A stretch of DNA of 64,000 bases from Geomicrobium sp. JCM 19039 (GTDB lineage Bacteria; Bacillota; Bacilli; Bacillales; Marinococcaceae). The position numbers and the translations under genes were made by a program. The stretch is from assembly GCF_000698145.1 (NCBI RefSeq), contig NZ_BAXB01000007.1, forward strand, positions 62,001 through 126,000. The letters are read 5' to 3'. Position 1 is the first letter of the stretch, and the number at the start of each line of letters is the position of its first letter. Under the pieces are notes generated by a model. It ran no database searches. It had not been told where the DNA came from and saw only the letters and a list, made by a program, of their open reading frames with translations. Shown here piece by piece: positions 1 to 7,930 of the stretch.

Positions 1-976
1 CTTCATCATAGCTGAAATCTTCTTCGTTTAATAAATCTGCTAATACTGTACCGCTAAACTCAGGATAAATATCAACATCCCCAGAGATTAACGCGTTGAA
101 GTTCACGTTCGTTGCCCCGAGTGGTGCCACAACATCAACGGTTAAATCGGTTTCTTCTTCAATGAGTATCTTATACATGTTCGCTAAGATTGGAGGTTCT
201 GGCCCTAATTTCCCGCCTATAACGACATCAGGTTCATCTTGGAATAGCGAGATAACCGGTTGAATGAGTACGATGAAAAGGGCGATCGTAACAATACTTA
301 TGATTGGCTTTAAAGATCCGCCTCGACGTTTCTTTGCATTTCGCTCGGTTAGACGTAAAACGAGGTCTAGCAAAATGGCAAGTAAGGCTGCAGGCAGTGC
401 GCCGAATAAAATGTATTCATTATTCGTTCGCTGAATACCGGTCATAATGATCTGACCGAGCCCGCCGCCGCCAACGAGTGCCGCAAGCGTTGCTGTACCG
501 ACAATTAACACCATTGACGTCCGAATTCCTGCCATAATGGTTGGCATCGCTAACGGTAATTCAATCTTTCTTAAGCTTCGAAAGGAGTTCATTCCCATCC
601 CTCTGGCTGCTTCAACGATGGCCGGATTCACTTCTTGAATGCCGGTGTACGTATTTCTTAAGATTGGCAGCAACGCATAGGCTGTCAAAGCAATAATTGC
701 AGGTGTTGGACCGATTCCTACGAATAGAACGAGAAAACCGAGCAAAGCGAGTGACGGGATGGTTTGTAAAACAGCGGCTACGCCGATGACCCATTCTGAG
801 TAGCGTGTGTAACGCGTGAGCAAAATGCCAAGAGGCAATGCAATGGCGACAGCAATAAGTAACGATACGAGTGAAAGTTGGACGTGCTCCCAAAAAGAAT
901 TTAGGAGGAGATCAGACCGTTCTTGAAACAGTGAAACGTAAGACTCCATAAAATTTTCCATATCGTTTTGCGACAT
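1..976 (-). CDS. opuFB: OpuF-type compatible-solute ABC permease fused to substrate-binding domain (partial, runs off left edge)
   Basis: My translation gives an N-terminal binding-protein-dependent permease of about 215 residues with several membrane helices and the coupling loop (EAARGMGMNSFR). After one more membrane helix comes the start of an OpuAC-like periplasmic binding domain (VVIGGKLGPEPPILANMYK). This permease-first hybrid order is that of OpuFB and related glycine betaine/choline-type importers, where the binding domain is displayed outside the membrane. The 3' part is missing. ATG 976 has only a weak upstream purine run, so in-frame ATGs at about 963 and 948 are alternatives. It lies 65 bases after the ATPase gene and shares its promoter. 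The exact substrate cannot be read from this part. Confidence 0.85.
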   Translation of the reverse strand, partial: MSQNDMENFMESYVSLFQERSDLLLNSFWEHVQLSLVSLLIAVAIALPLGILLTRYTRYSEWVIGVAAVLQTIPSLALLGFLVLFVGIGPTPAIIALTAYALLPILRNTYTGIQEVNPAIVEAARGMGMNSFRSLRKIELPLAMPTIMAGIRTSMVLIVGTATLAALVGGGGLGQIIMTGIQRTNNEYILFGALPAALLAILLDLVLRLTERNAKKRRGGSLKPIISIVTIALFIVLIQPVISLFQDEPDVVIGGKLGPEPPILANMYKILIEEETDLTVDVVAPLGATNVNFNALISGDVDIYPEFSGTVLADLLNEEDFSYDE

Positions 977-1041
977 TCAATGTTGTTTCCATTCCTAATT
1001 GAATGCGCATTCCTCTATTCTTGCACTAGGAGGGTGCATAA

Positions 1042-2084
1042 TCATTCATTATCTATTGAGACTCTCGCTAAATCTTTGTAGGAAACAGTTCCGATAATTT
1101 TCCCGTTTTCTTGAATGGGTACCGCTGCGAGTTCGTTCGACTCTAGAAAACGAAAGGCTACTTTTATTGAGCTGGAATGATCAATCGCGTCAACGGTTTG
1201 TTGTTTTGCCCCATCGTTAATCGTTGTAAACGACTCGCCGTGCTCATCAACGATAAATTGTACATGTTGTAAGTGTGTATCGAATTTCGGTTGAATGTAT
1301 TCACTCTTTTCAGTAGGAGTGAACACCTCTTTTAATGTGAGATTTCTTTGACTGGAAAAACGCCCCATGAAGCTGACACAGCTGGTGTTGCCGGGTTTTG
1401 TTGCAACTCTTCTGCTGTACCGACTTGTTGAAGTTCGCCCTCTTCCATCATCGCAATCCGATCACCGAGTATTATCGCCTCGCGCATGTCATGCGTTACG
1501 AACACGATCGTTTTCTTAATTTGTTGTTGCAATGCTTTAATGTCGGTTTGCAACTGCTCACGAACGAGAGGATCGAGTGCGCTGAACGGTTCATCCATCA
1601 GAATGATGTCGGGATCTCCAGCAAGAGCCCGTGCGACACCGATGCGTTGCTGTTGCCCGCCGGATAAATCCTCAGGCAGACGATCGCGGTACGTAGCCGG
1701 GTCCAACCCAACAAGATCGAGTAATTCATCAACGCGACGTTCAATGTCTTTTTGCTTCCATTTCTTCATCTCTGGCACAACGGAAATGTTTTCAGCAACA
1801 GTCAAGTGCGGAAATAGTGCAATTTGCTGTAACACGTACCCAATGTTCCAACGTAGCTCATGGATATCAACGTCTGTATGTGGTGAACCATTTATCGTGA
1901 TGGTGCCACTCGACGCATCAATGAGCCGATTAATCATCTTGAGGGTCGTCGTTTTCCCGCACCCACTCGGACCAATGAGTACAAAAAACTCGCCGCGTTC
2001 AATCGTAAAAGATAATCCCTTTACTGCTTTTCTATTCTCTGTAAACGACTTGTCTACTCCATTAAATGTGATCAACGAGATCAT
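1042..2084 (-). CDS. opuFA: Glycine betaine/choline-type ABC ATPase with C-terminal CBS domain, broken by a frameshift
   Basis: ATP-hydrolysing subunit of the solute importer with 1-976. It shows Walker A (GPSGCGKTT), the Q-loop region, signature LSGGQQQR, Walker B (IILMDEP) and the switch histidine (VFVTHD). The reading frame of the ATPase ends in ISH-stop near 1332, but the frame starting at about 1368 (MGRFSSQRNLTLKEVF) continues as the usual OpuA/OpuC-type tail with a CBS-like regulatory domain (AAVPIQENGKIIGTVSYKDL). Joining the frames near 1383 gives a normal protein of about 347 residues, so a one-base indel is inferred. The ATG at 2084 is chosen over a TTG nine bases upstream. GAGG lies very close to it, so the start is not certain. 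Confidence 0.85.
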
Positions 2085-2150
2085 ACACCTCAATATTTAT
2101 ATTTTTCAGTAGTAGCAATGCTCTTCTCTTATACCCGATTAGTCAGCGGA

Positions 2151-2179
2151 ATATTACTATATCAGACCACATTCGTCAA
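2151..2179 (-). promoter_or_regulatory. SigA-type promoter of the osmolyte transporter operon
   Basis: On the minus strand a TTGACG -35 (2179-2174) and a TAATAT -10 (2156-2151) are separated by 17 bases. It lies about 67 bases upstream of the ATPase start. Confidence 0.6.
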
Positions 2180-2263
2180 TAAAAGATTGTAGGAGAAAGA
2201 AAGTTGCTGTCGTTTTTGATATGATACGGTAGGTAGAGACCATTTGTTGAGGAGTTCGTTTAT

Positions 2264-2581
2264 ATGAGAGTATGGATGATATTCGTAAGTATCGCCTTGT
2301 TAATGGGGTGCGGGGCAGTTCAAGGAAATGAAGGTTTCTTCGAAAACCATCGTGATGAAATGATTGAGCTAGACGTTGTTGATGAAGAGATTGGCTCGGA
2401 TTTTAGTGAGGTAACTGTAGAAAACAATCAAGGCGGCAGTCGAGTTATTTTATATAAAAATGACGGTGTCCCACAATACAAATCGGTGTTCATCAAAAAC
2501 GATCAACGACTGAAAATCATTGCCACAACGGACGATGGTGAAGACCGGGGACTCCTCTTCGAGGACGTGTTGGAACGCTAG
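2264..2581 (+). CDS. Small secreted lipoprotein of unknown function
   Basis: A 105-residue protein with an N-terminal hydrophobic stretch and lipobox LLMGC (Cys16), so it is probably lipid-anchored outside the membrane. The mature part is acidic and carries no motif I recognise. It has GAGGAG nine bases before ATG 2264 and is followed by its own strong terminator, so it looks monocistronic. It is transcribed divergently from the osmolyte transporter, which does not prove a functional link. Confidence 0.75.
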   Translation: MRVWMIFVSIALLMGCGAVQGNEGFFENHRDEMIELDVVDEEIGSDFSEVTVENNQGGSRVILYKNDGVPQYKSVFIKNDQRLKIIATTDDGEDRGLLFEDVLER

Positions 2582-2593
2582 TCGACAAAAAAA

Positions 2594-2628
2594 GCAACCT
2601 CTCCTAATTGATAGAGAGGTTGCTTTTT
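2594..2628 (+). terminator. Rho-independent terminator of the lipoprotein gene
   Basis: A perfect 10-bp stem (GCAACCTCTC 2594-2603 with GAGAGGTTGC 2614-2623) and 10-base loop, followed by five Ts. A group II intron relic starts directly behind it. Confidence 0.9.
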
Positions 2629-2795
2629 GTTGCGCCCGGCATGTGCATGGGCTCTAGGGTTGAAGTCTCGAACGGCGAAGGTCGCTGTAGTCGTTAGCGA
2701 AAGGCAAGGGTGTCTTGGGTGACCGAGAATCTGAAGGAATCCGGGGGTAATCATCGATGCCTATACGGAGAAAAACGTTGTAACAGCCTTCGCAA
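2629..2795 (+). mobile_element. 5' relic of a class C group II intron
   Basis: The stretch starts GCGCCCGGCATG and contains CTAGGGTTGAAGTC, AACGGCGAAGG, GCGAAAGGCAAGGGTGTC and GAATCTGAAGGAA, in the order expected for the 5' ribozyme domain of Bacillus class C introns. The position immediately after a terminator hairpin and T-run is the known insertion preference of that class. There is no reverse transcriptase/maturase gene and no domain V, so only a truncated, immobile 5' piece remains. The right boundary, where IS3-like sequence begins, is approximate. Confidence 0.7.
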
Positions 2796-2809
2796 CTCAT
2801 ATGAGAAAA

Positions 2810-3024
2810 GACTTTCGATCGAAGCTCTTCAGCTAGCGATTGACGCGGAGCAGTCCCCGCCAGATTATTCATCATTAGGATCGAGAGGCGCAGTACTGTT
2901 CAAATAATCATCGGAAGCTGTTAAAATCCAATAAGATCTTGAGAAGCATGAGCGGAAAAGGCAACACTTACGACAACATCACGATAGAATCGTTTTTCGC
3001 AACGCTGAAGAAAGATTGGATCTA
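2810..3024 (+). pseudogene. IS3-family transposase (OrfB) C-terminal relic
   Basis: Reading through frame changes gives EALQLAIDAEQSPPD, then IIHH-stop-DREAQYCSNNHRKLL, then SMSGKGNTYDNITIESFF and TLKKDWI. These match the end of the IS3/IS150 DDE integrase core, normally HHSDRGSQY ... MSRKGNCYDN ... ESFFxTLK. The Ser of HHSDRG is a stop and the 5' part is gone. It is non-functional and abuts the group II intron relic. Confidence 0.75.
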
Positions 3025-3167
3025 AGTGATGGTATTAGCGATTATGTATTTCTTCGTCGATTGGTATAATCCGGTCATGATTGATTAAATTAATATCTCT
3101 ATCTTTGCCGGTACACTGATCATATAGTTTTTGCACCTTATTAAAGTCATTTAGATGGGGCGTTGAA

Positions 3168-3407
3168 ATGCAATACAACTTTGAAACCACAGACAAATTT
3201 GTCGAATACCCTAAAGGCAATGTACTCTCGACCAACGAAGCGGCAGAGCTATTAAATGTTACAAAAGCACGAATAGGTGCAATGTTAAACTAAGGGATAT
3301 TAAAGCCGATATAATAAAAACCAAGACTCTTCTTAAATAACGAAGTTTTAGAGCGAGCGAAAGAGCAGGAAGCGCTGAGAGAGAAGTACAGACCGTACGA
3401 TCAATAA
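3168..3407 (+). pseudogene. Decayed phage helix-turn-helix (excisionase-like) gene
   Basis: One frame encodes MQYNFETTDKFVEYP, then LSTNEAAELLNVTKARIG, then LNNEVLERAKEQEAL. The middle resembles the winged HTH of small phage DNA-binding or excisionase-type proteins. Three in-frame stops (3291, 3312 and 3315) interrupt it, so it is probably dead. It belongs to the older prophage remnant left of attL. Function is inferred only from the HTH pattern. Confidence 0.5.
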
Positions 3408-3445
3408 GCCTCATAGCTTGCGGGCTACATAAGGGAGTGGATCAG

Positions 3446-3592
3446 ATGAACAAGTTTCGAAGCAACCTGTACAAGCTAGCCCGTATCTTGGGAGACATTA
3501 ATGCCATTAAAAGAGGAACAGTAGGCAAGCGCATAGCGAGAAGGGCAGCAGGTAAGGTCACGGGTCGAGGCTTGAGACGGATCTTTAAATGA
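3446..3592 (+). CDS. Small basic phage protein of unknown function
   Basis: A 48-residue, strongly basic protein (net positive, many Arg and Lys, VGKRIARRAAGKVTGRGLRR). GGGAGTGG lies upstream of ATG 3446. I know similar small proteins only from Bacillaceae prophage right ends and give no function. A truncated copy of its 3' end lies at 45028-45081, beyond the endolysin of the present prophage, which ties this region to a sibling phage. Confidence 0.55.
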   Translation: MNKFRSNLYKLARILGDINAIKRGTVGKRIARRAAGKVTGRGLRRIFK

Positions 3593-3687
3593 GCGGATTG
3601 GAATATATTACTAGTAAAAAAGAATCAAAATGTCTGTCAATTTGTGTTATAATTGAAATCCATCTTTTGCTCGTTTATCGGGCTTTT

Positions 3688-3715
3688 ATCCCTGTAGCCC
3701 ATGCAGGGATTTTTT
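3688..3715 (+). terminator. Terminator hairpin upstream of the collagen-like gene
   Basis: ATCCCTG (3688-3694) pairs with CAGGGAT (3704-3710), followed by a T-run. It could end transcription from the small basic protein gene or act as an attenuator in the collagen-like gene leader. A TATAAT-like box lies upstream, near 3645. Confidence 0.6.
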
Positions 3716-3790
3716 ATGCACAAAAAGACGCACTCTCCAACTCATTGCTACATATAATTATTTATTGCTTATGTAAAGGAGAGACTGATT

Positions 3791-4372
3791 TTGGATAACC
3801 ATCATTTAGGAAACAACAGACGGTGTGTAAACTATTATGATATTAACAACAATCTAATTAATGGTCCTGGTGAGGCGGGTACGGAACCGCCAATTGGTCC
3901 AACAGGTATTGGTATTACAGGTCCAACAGGTCCAACAGGTCCTACGGGTGGTGTAGCACCTACATCTCTAGCTTTTGGGTCATTGAGAGGAGATTCAATT
4001 CAAAATCCTATTATAATTGGTGATTCAGTGCCATTCGATGTAGTGGGGAGTTTATCTGGTATTGGAGTTAGTCCATCAGGAAACGAATTGGTGATTGAGA
4101 ACGATGGTCTATATCAGATAACTATTTCTGTATCCGCCGAAGTATCAGCAGAGCCAGATTTGAGCCTACCTTTTTTATCTGGTTTAATTACAGTTAATGG
4201 ATCACCTATATTTGGTGATGTTACTTCTCTGTTTCAAGTCCCTACTCGATCAAGTACAAGTTTTGTTGTTCAGGCTGATCTTTCTGCTGGGGATATCATT
4301 GGAGTTAGTATATCTTCAGAAACGATATTAGGTTATATTGGTAGGTCTTTGACCGTTGTACAAATTGCATAA
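3791..4372 (+). CDS. Collagen-like protein with exosporium-type leader and BclA-like C-terminal domain
   Basis: A 193-residue protein starting at TTG 3791, with AAAGGAGAG eight bases upstream. The order is a short N-terminal leader ([12 protein letters not shown]), a brief G-P-T collagen tract of about seven triplets (residues about 36-53), and a C-terminal beta-rich domain of about 135 residues with the spacing of BclA/TNF-like trimer-forming domains. Family knowledge points to a surface or spore-coat filament subunit. It sits in the older prophage remnant as a cargo gene. The leader is shared with the broken gene at 21374, and the 3' flank is shared with the membrane protein gene at 45252. 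Confidence 0.75.
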   Translation: MDNHHLGNNRRCVNYYDINNNLINGPGEAGTEPPIGPTGIGITGPTGPTGPTGGVAPTSLAFGSLRGDSIQNPIIIGDSVPFDVVGSLSGIGVSPSGNELVIENDGLYQITISVSAEVSAEPDLSLPFLSGLITVNGSPIFGDVTSLFQVPTRSSTSFVVQADLSAGDIIGVSISSETILGYIGRSLTVVQIA

Positions 4373-4683
4373 AAAAGGCACGTCTTTCAAGACGTGTCAA
4401 CAGCAGAAATTGGAGCGGACGGTACTAGGTTGATCTATGTGTTTGTCTTTTATTCATTTTGATAAATATTTATCGACAATAAAGACATAAAAATAGCCAC
4501 CCAATATCACCTACTAAGTAGCTCACATATAAACGCAAGCCTTCGGTTCAATCGGGTGGTTTTTCTGTATTATAAACTAATATTAGAAAGTTTGCAAATG
4601 TTTTTGGGGGCAGGTTTGAAGTTCCAGTGTCGATAGGGATGGTTCCATTTTGTTTTCTAATGCATTTCCATTTCCGGTGCTCA
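4372..4683. repeat. Left copy of prophage right-end repeat, part 1
   Basis: Nearly identical to 45952-46259 (a few substitutions and indels). It covers the terminator region and the 3' end of the DUF3800 gene. The left copy then carries about 1.13 kb missing from the right copy and resumes as part 2 at 5812. Confidence 0.85.
4491..4565. terminator. Bidirectional terminator between collagen-like and DUF3800 genes
   Basis: CCACCC (4497-4502) pairs with GGGTGG (4554-4559) around a long loop, with T-runs on both strands. It serves the two convergent genes. The same structure is repeated at about 46072-46136. Confidence 0.55.
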
Positions 4684-5409
4684 TTCCTACGTTAAAGTTA
4701 GGCTTCCATTCTCTAATATAACTGGAGATATGTTTGTAAAGTTTCTCTTTAGCTATTGTACGCTTTCCGCGCCGAGACTTACCAGGTGGGATTTTCAAGA
4801 AGTCCCCATTTAATTTACCATTCATTGCTCCTGTGACAATGTCAGCGCATTGCAAAATAGTATGATCCTTTGAATCTGCCTCGACAATTTGATCATATCT
4901 GATTCTTAAACAAGCGTCTTGAAACTCAGAAGAGAATTGGAGATTATAGATAAATTCTCTAAATTCATCAACTTTTTCTTTTTTATCAGGGAATTGATCA
5001 AAGAAAAACCTTGCGTTAATCGGCTCATCAATAGAAGAATACTTTAGACCAAAAGCATGCTTTATGAACTGATAATATAGCTTAAAATATGAGTCTTCGA
5101 GTTGTTCTTTTGCATATTTCGTAACCAAATGATCACTAAATTCATTTTGTAAAAACATTACTCTCATTTTTACTTTGTCCTCAATAACAAAATTCATGAA
5201 AATGTCCATTAAGCCCTTATATTTTTCCAGGTATGAAGCAGAAACCTTTGACCATTTCATTTCAGAATTCAAGTTATTCTGATACCTATATAAATCTAAA
5301 GCATTGCGTACCTCATCTATGTGGGTAGAGCGCACAAGGCTCCTCCATAAAAATGACTAAATTTAGCACCTCTACTACTTGATTCATCGCAATATATTAT
5401 ATATTCCAT
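4583..5409 (-). CDS. DUF3800 family protein (frameshifted near the start)
   Basis: The recognisable N-terminus MEYIIYCDES, with the acidic D-E pair typical of DUF3800, begins at ATG 5409 behind a G-rich ribosome binding site. That frame stops soon after GGAL, while the frame from GTG 5335 (RSTHIDEVRN) continues for 249 residues to LQCADIVTGAMNG and the end. One base missing near 5336 explains both. DUF3800 proteins have an RNase H-like fold and often sit in phage or defence neighbourhoods, but their role is unknown. It lies downstream of the LexA-controlled YolD-like gene on the same strand. Confidence 0.75.
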
Positions 5410-5529
5410 TTACTCCGACCCCCTTCCTAGGTAAATATTATACATTATACAATATTTACCTACAATATAGCTGAGGTAAGAGTTCCGTTTATCTTGTGGA
5501 TAAGTTTTAATTTTAAGTATTGGCTTTCA

Positions 5530-5877
5530 TCACCTAGCCCATATATTGCTAACCACATCAAACTTTAAGTAGTGAACATCCTCGCCAGCCAACACATGAA
5601 ACTGCCGTTGATCGTGATTAACATAATGGCAGTGACCGAGCACCTCAAAAAACAACCCATCCTGCCAGTAAGTAAACTTAATCAACTGGTTATGCTCCAT
5701 GCAGTCATTAAGGACGAGAGCAAACTCATCCCACTGCTGCTCATCCAGAACGGGCTTGGCGACCTTTTTATGGTCCTTCTGATGATCCAGCCACGCCTCG
5801 CGCCACTCGGGCAAAATCATTCGACTTGATTCCCAGCGCATGTTACTCCCTGGCGTTAATTTATTTCCTCTCATCAT
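5530..5877 (-). CDS. yolD: YolD-like family protein
   Basis: A 115-residue protein matching the YolD-like pattern (RGNKLTPGSNMRWESSRMIL, then LPEWREAW). ATG 5877 is chosen because GAGGGGGTG lies just upstream. The family accompanies Y-family polymerases of the UvrX/YqjW type in SOS responses, but no polymerase gene is visible here. The promoter contains a LexA box. The first ~20 codons are repeated in the chimeric gene at 46117-46320. Confidence 0.8.
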   Translation of the reverse strand: MMRGNKLTPGSNMRWESSRMILPEWREAWLDHQKDHKKVAKPVLDEQQWDEFALVLNDCMEHNQLIKFTYWQDGLFFEVLGHCHYVNHDQRQFHVLAGEDVHYLKFDVVSNIWAR

Positions 5878-5905
5878 GCACCCCCTCGATCGGGAATTTA
5901 TTTTC

Positions 5906-5934
5906 ATTATATGCGAACAAACGTTCTTTATCAA
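5906..5934 (-). promoter_or_regulatory. SOS promoter with LexA box for yolD
   Basis: TTGATA (5934-5929) and TATAAT (5911-5906) are 17 bases apart on the minus strand. The spacer holds GAACGTTTGTTC (5926-5915), a perfect match to the Bacillus LexA consensus GAAC-N4-GTTC. This predicts DNA-damage induction. Confidence 0.8.
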
Positions 5935-6019
5935 ATGTTAAAAAATAGCAGTGTTTTACTACTGCACTTCACGAAAGGTTACCAATTTGTGACCAAACGA
6001 CCTCATATCAAAACAAAAG

Positions 6020-6050
6020 CGGTTCCAGCAAATGCTGAAACCCGCGTCGT
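6020..6050 (-). terminator. Terminator of the (original) tRNA transcript
   Basis: On the minus strand GCGGGTTTCAGCA pairs with TGCTGGAACCGC, followed by TTTTGTTTT. It lies just beyond the tRNA 3' end. The prophage right end carries its own copy at about 46460-46492. Confidence 0.6.
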
Positions 6051-6064
6051 TATTAGTGTTTAGA

Positions 6065-6109
6065 TGGAGCTTCCTACCGGGCTTGAACCGGTGACCTCAT
6101 CCTTACCAT
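6065..6109 (-). other. attL core: 3' part of tRNA-Thr
   Basis: Identical to the 3' 45 bases (with CCA) of the tRNA-Thr at 46509-46584. The match stops at 6110, where phage sequence replaces the 5' half, so this is a tRNA fragment and not a gene. Confidence 0.9.
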
Positions 6110-6158
6110 CTCCGTGCAAGGATAAAAAACCTTTTTTTGTCGTAACATCTCATTTTCC

Positions 6159-6247
6159 AGTCACCACCCCTGAAATACTATTAAATCAATGATTTGTAAT
6201 GTAATCTCAGTCTATATTCTTTTATCAAGTCACCAAACCAGTCACCC
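6159..6247. repeat. Three AGTCACC direct repeats beside attL
   Basis: AGTCACCA occurs at 6159-6166 and 6228-6235, and AGTCACCC at 6240-6247. This is between the att core and the integrase gene, where integrase arm-type sites usually lie. The last two fall in the end of the integrase gene. The role is inferred. Confidence 0.35.
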
Positions 6248-7373
6248 TCTTAGTGTAATCTTCGCCGAATAACTCTGTACCGATTTCCTTAGCTGCAGCT
6301 TCTTGTAAGCCGGGTAAAAGGTGAGAGTATGTGTCGATGGTTACTTGGACAGATGAATGACCGAGTCGTTCTTGCACCACTTTCGGGTGGAAGTTGAGGC
6401 GTAGTAATTGAGTAGCATGAGTATGGCGTAAATCATGAAAACGTATTTTCTTATTTTTGGATTCGTCGAGTAAGCGGAACCATGTCCTTACAAGGTTTCG
6501 CGAGGACACGTAAGTACCTAGAGATGTTGCAACCACGATGTTTTGATCATCATATGCTGATCCTATCCTCATTTTCTCCTCTTTTTGCATTTTATCGTGC
6601 TTCTTTAAAGCATCAATTGTTTCTTGTGGAATCGATACAAGTCGCTTACCTGTCGCTGTTTTCGTAGCACCTACAGTACCGTCACGTTTAAGTGACCCCT
6701 CAATAGATAGCGTTTTCCTCGTAACATCAACCTTATCCCAAGTCAGAGCGAGGATTTCCCCCTGCCTCATCCCTGTGGCTAAAGCTAGATGAAAAGCAAT
6801 ATAATATTGTGTACCCTCGGCCACTTTCAAAAAGTGCTTCACCTCATCACGATCCCATACCTTAATTGCAGGCGTTTTGCTTGCGGGTAGATCAGCCAAC
6901 GCAGCAGGGTTCATTTTCAACTTCCCTTTTTTAACGGCTGAGTTTAATGATGCTTTACATATGCTGTGGTGCATCTTTCGGATCGTGGCGGCGGATAGTT
7001 TTTTCTCATTATAGAGATGGTCATAAAAGGTATCAAACATATCGACACGTAAATCAGCAAGCGTGACATGCCCTAAATATTCATTAATGTGTAGGTCAAT
7101 GCTATGTTGATAACTTTTAATTGTGCCAGTTTCTAGCGTGTTTCGCTTTGTGTATAACCACGCTTTCAGATAATCCTCAAAAGAAGTTTGGTCAGGCTCT
7201 TGATATTCTCCTGCCTCGATCTCAGCAATGAGTTTGTTCATTGCTTTTTCTGCATCTTCTTTTCTAAAAAAACCCGATACACGCTTTCTGATTCGTTTAC
7301 CTGTACGTTTGTCGTAACCTACGGTTACTTGAAAAGAGTATTTACTGCCGCGTTTTTGTATGTATCCTCTCAT
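6225..7373 (-). CDS. int: Tyrosine-recombinase integrase
   Basis: A 382-residue site-specific recombinase for prophage integration and excision. It has an arm-binding N-terminal domain (about 1-55), a SAM-like core-binding domain (about 63-160) and a catalytic domain with Arg203 (ATGMRQGE), Lys238, His313-x-x-Arg316 (HDLRHTH), His339 (LGHSS) and the nucleophile Tyr349 (DTYSH). All catalytic residues are present. It reads toward attL, and its ATG directly follows the ImmA stop codon. GGGGGATGAG provides the ribosome binding site. Confidence 0.95.
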   Translation of the reverse strand: MRGYIQKRGSKYSFQVTVGYDKRTGKRIRKRVSGFFRKEDAEKAMNKLIAEIEAGEYQEPDQTSFEDYLKAWLYTKRNTLETGTIKSYQHSIDLHINEYLGHVTLADLRVDMFDTFYDHLYNEKKLSAATIRKMHHSICKASLNSAVKKGKLKMNPAALADLPASKTPAIKVWDRDEVKHFLKVAEGTQYYIAFHLALATGMRQGEILALTWDKVDVTRKTLSIEGSLKRDGTVGATKTATGKRLVSIPQETIDALKKHDKMQKEEKMRIGSAYDDQNIVVATSLGTYVSSRNLVRTWFRLLDESKNKKIRFHDLRHTHATQLLRLNFHPKVVQERLGHSSVQVTIDTYSHLLPGLQEAAAKEIGTELFGEDYTKRVTGLVT

Positions 7374-7855
7374 TTATCTCATCCCCCACATATACTGCTT
7401 GTCCCTGCGTATTTGTTGCACGCGTTTTTCAGCATCTCCATAAGGCACAATAAACTTATTGGTGACCATTGACACAGCATTCCTTCCGGAAGATTTTTTA
7501 ATGACTTTTTCCACCAAATGGCGGGGCATAGAAGCGTTATAGGCAAATCGTTCAGCTGTATTCTCTAAATAGTCAGCTTGGATTGGAAGAGATTTATCCT
7601 GTCTGCCATCTTGTGTTTTAATATGGCCGAGCTCGTGAAAGTACTCTTTGCGTTGGATAATTTTGCTTTGGTAGAATCAATGATAATGATCGATAAGCCG
7701 TTAGTACGTTTGATGCTACCAGAAGTCCAGTCAGAATAACGTAGCTTAATGTTAAATATTTCAGATAGGTTATCCAAAGTTAAACATGAAACAGAATGAA
7801 TATGGTTCTCTTTAAAAAGAGCATCAACATATTCTTCCATATTAGCATGCAACAT
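7374..7855 (-). CDS. immA: ImmA/IrrE-family metallopeptidase, frameshifted
   Basis: The N-terminal frame (MLHANMEEYVDALF ... GLSIIIIDS) and a second frame from about 7665 (EYFHELGHIKTQDGRQ ... ERFAYNASMP) together make a normal ImmA peptidase with zinc motif HELGH. Such enzymes cleave the phage repressor after DNA damage and so trigger induction. The break lies close to a short A-run (GCAAAATT), so a one-base indel is likely. ATG 7855 is preferred because AGAGGTGATT precedes it. Stop and integrase start are adjacent (TAA then ATG). Confidence 0.8.
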
Positions 7856-7930
7856 GATAATCACCTCTTTTTGGGAATGTATGTTCGTATTTAAGGTGAA
7901 GTAATTGCCTGATTGAACAGGGCAATTTGT

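Larger units (their letters stand above)
5812..6064. repeat. Left copy of prophage right-end repeat, part 2
   Basis: Nearly identical to 46260-46508, covering the yolD start, its SOS promoter and the sequence up to the att core. Finding it outside attL means the chromosomal flank here is itself old prophage DNA. Confidence 0.85.

Noticed and set aside
612-893. A 93-residue minus-strand frame in the permease region.
   Set aside because: It is another frame of the permease gene, rich in His/Arg/Cys, without a ribosome binding site.
1486-2112. A long open frame on the plus strand opposite the ABC ATPase gene.
   Set aside because: The translation has no family pattern, and the minus strand carries clear Walker, signature and switch motifs. 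It is a shadow of the ATPase gene.
2654-2907. Two short frames of 65-73 residues on opposite strands.
   Set aside because: They lie across the group II intron relic and IS3 relic and do not match either protein family in those frames.
3035-3235. A 66-residue minus-strand frame.
   Set aside because: It is opposite the decayed HTH gene, and no ribosome binding site or motif supports it.
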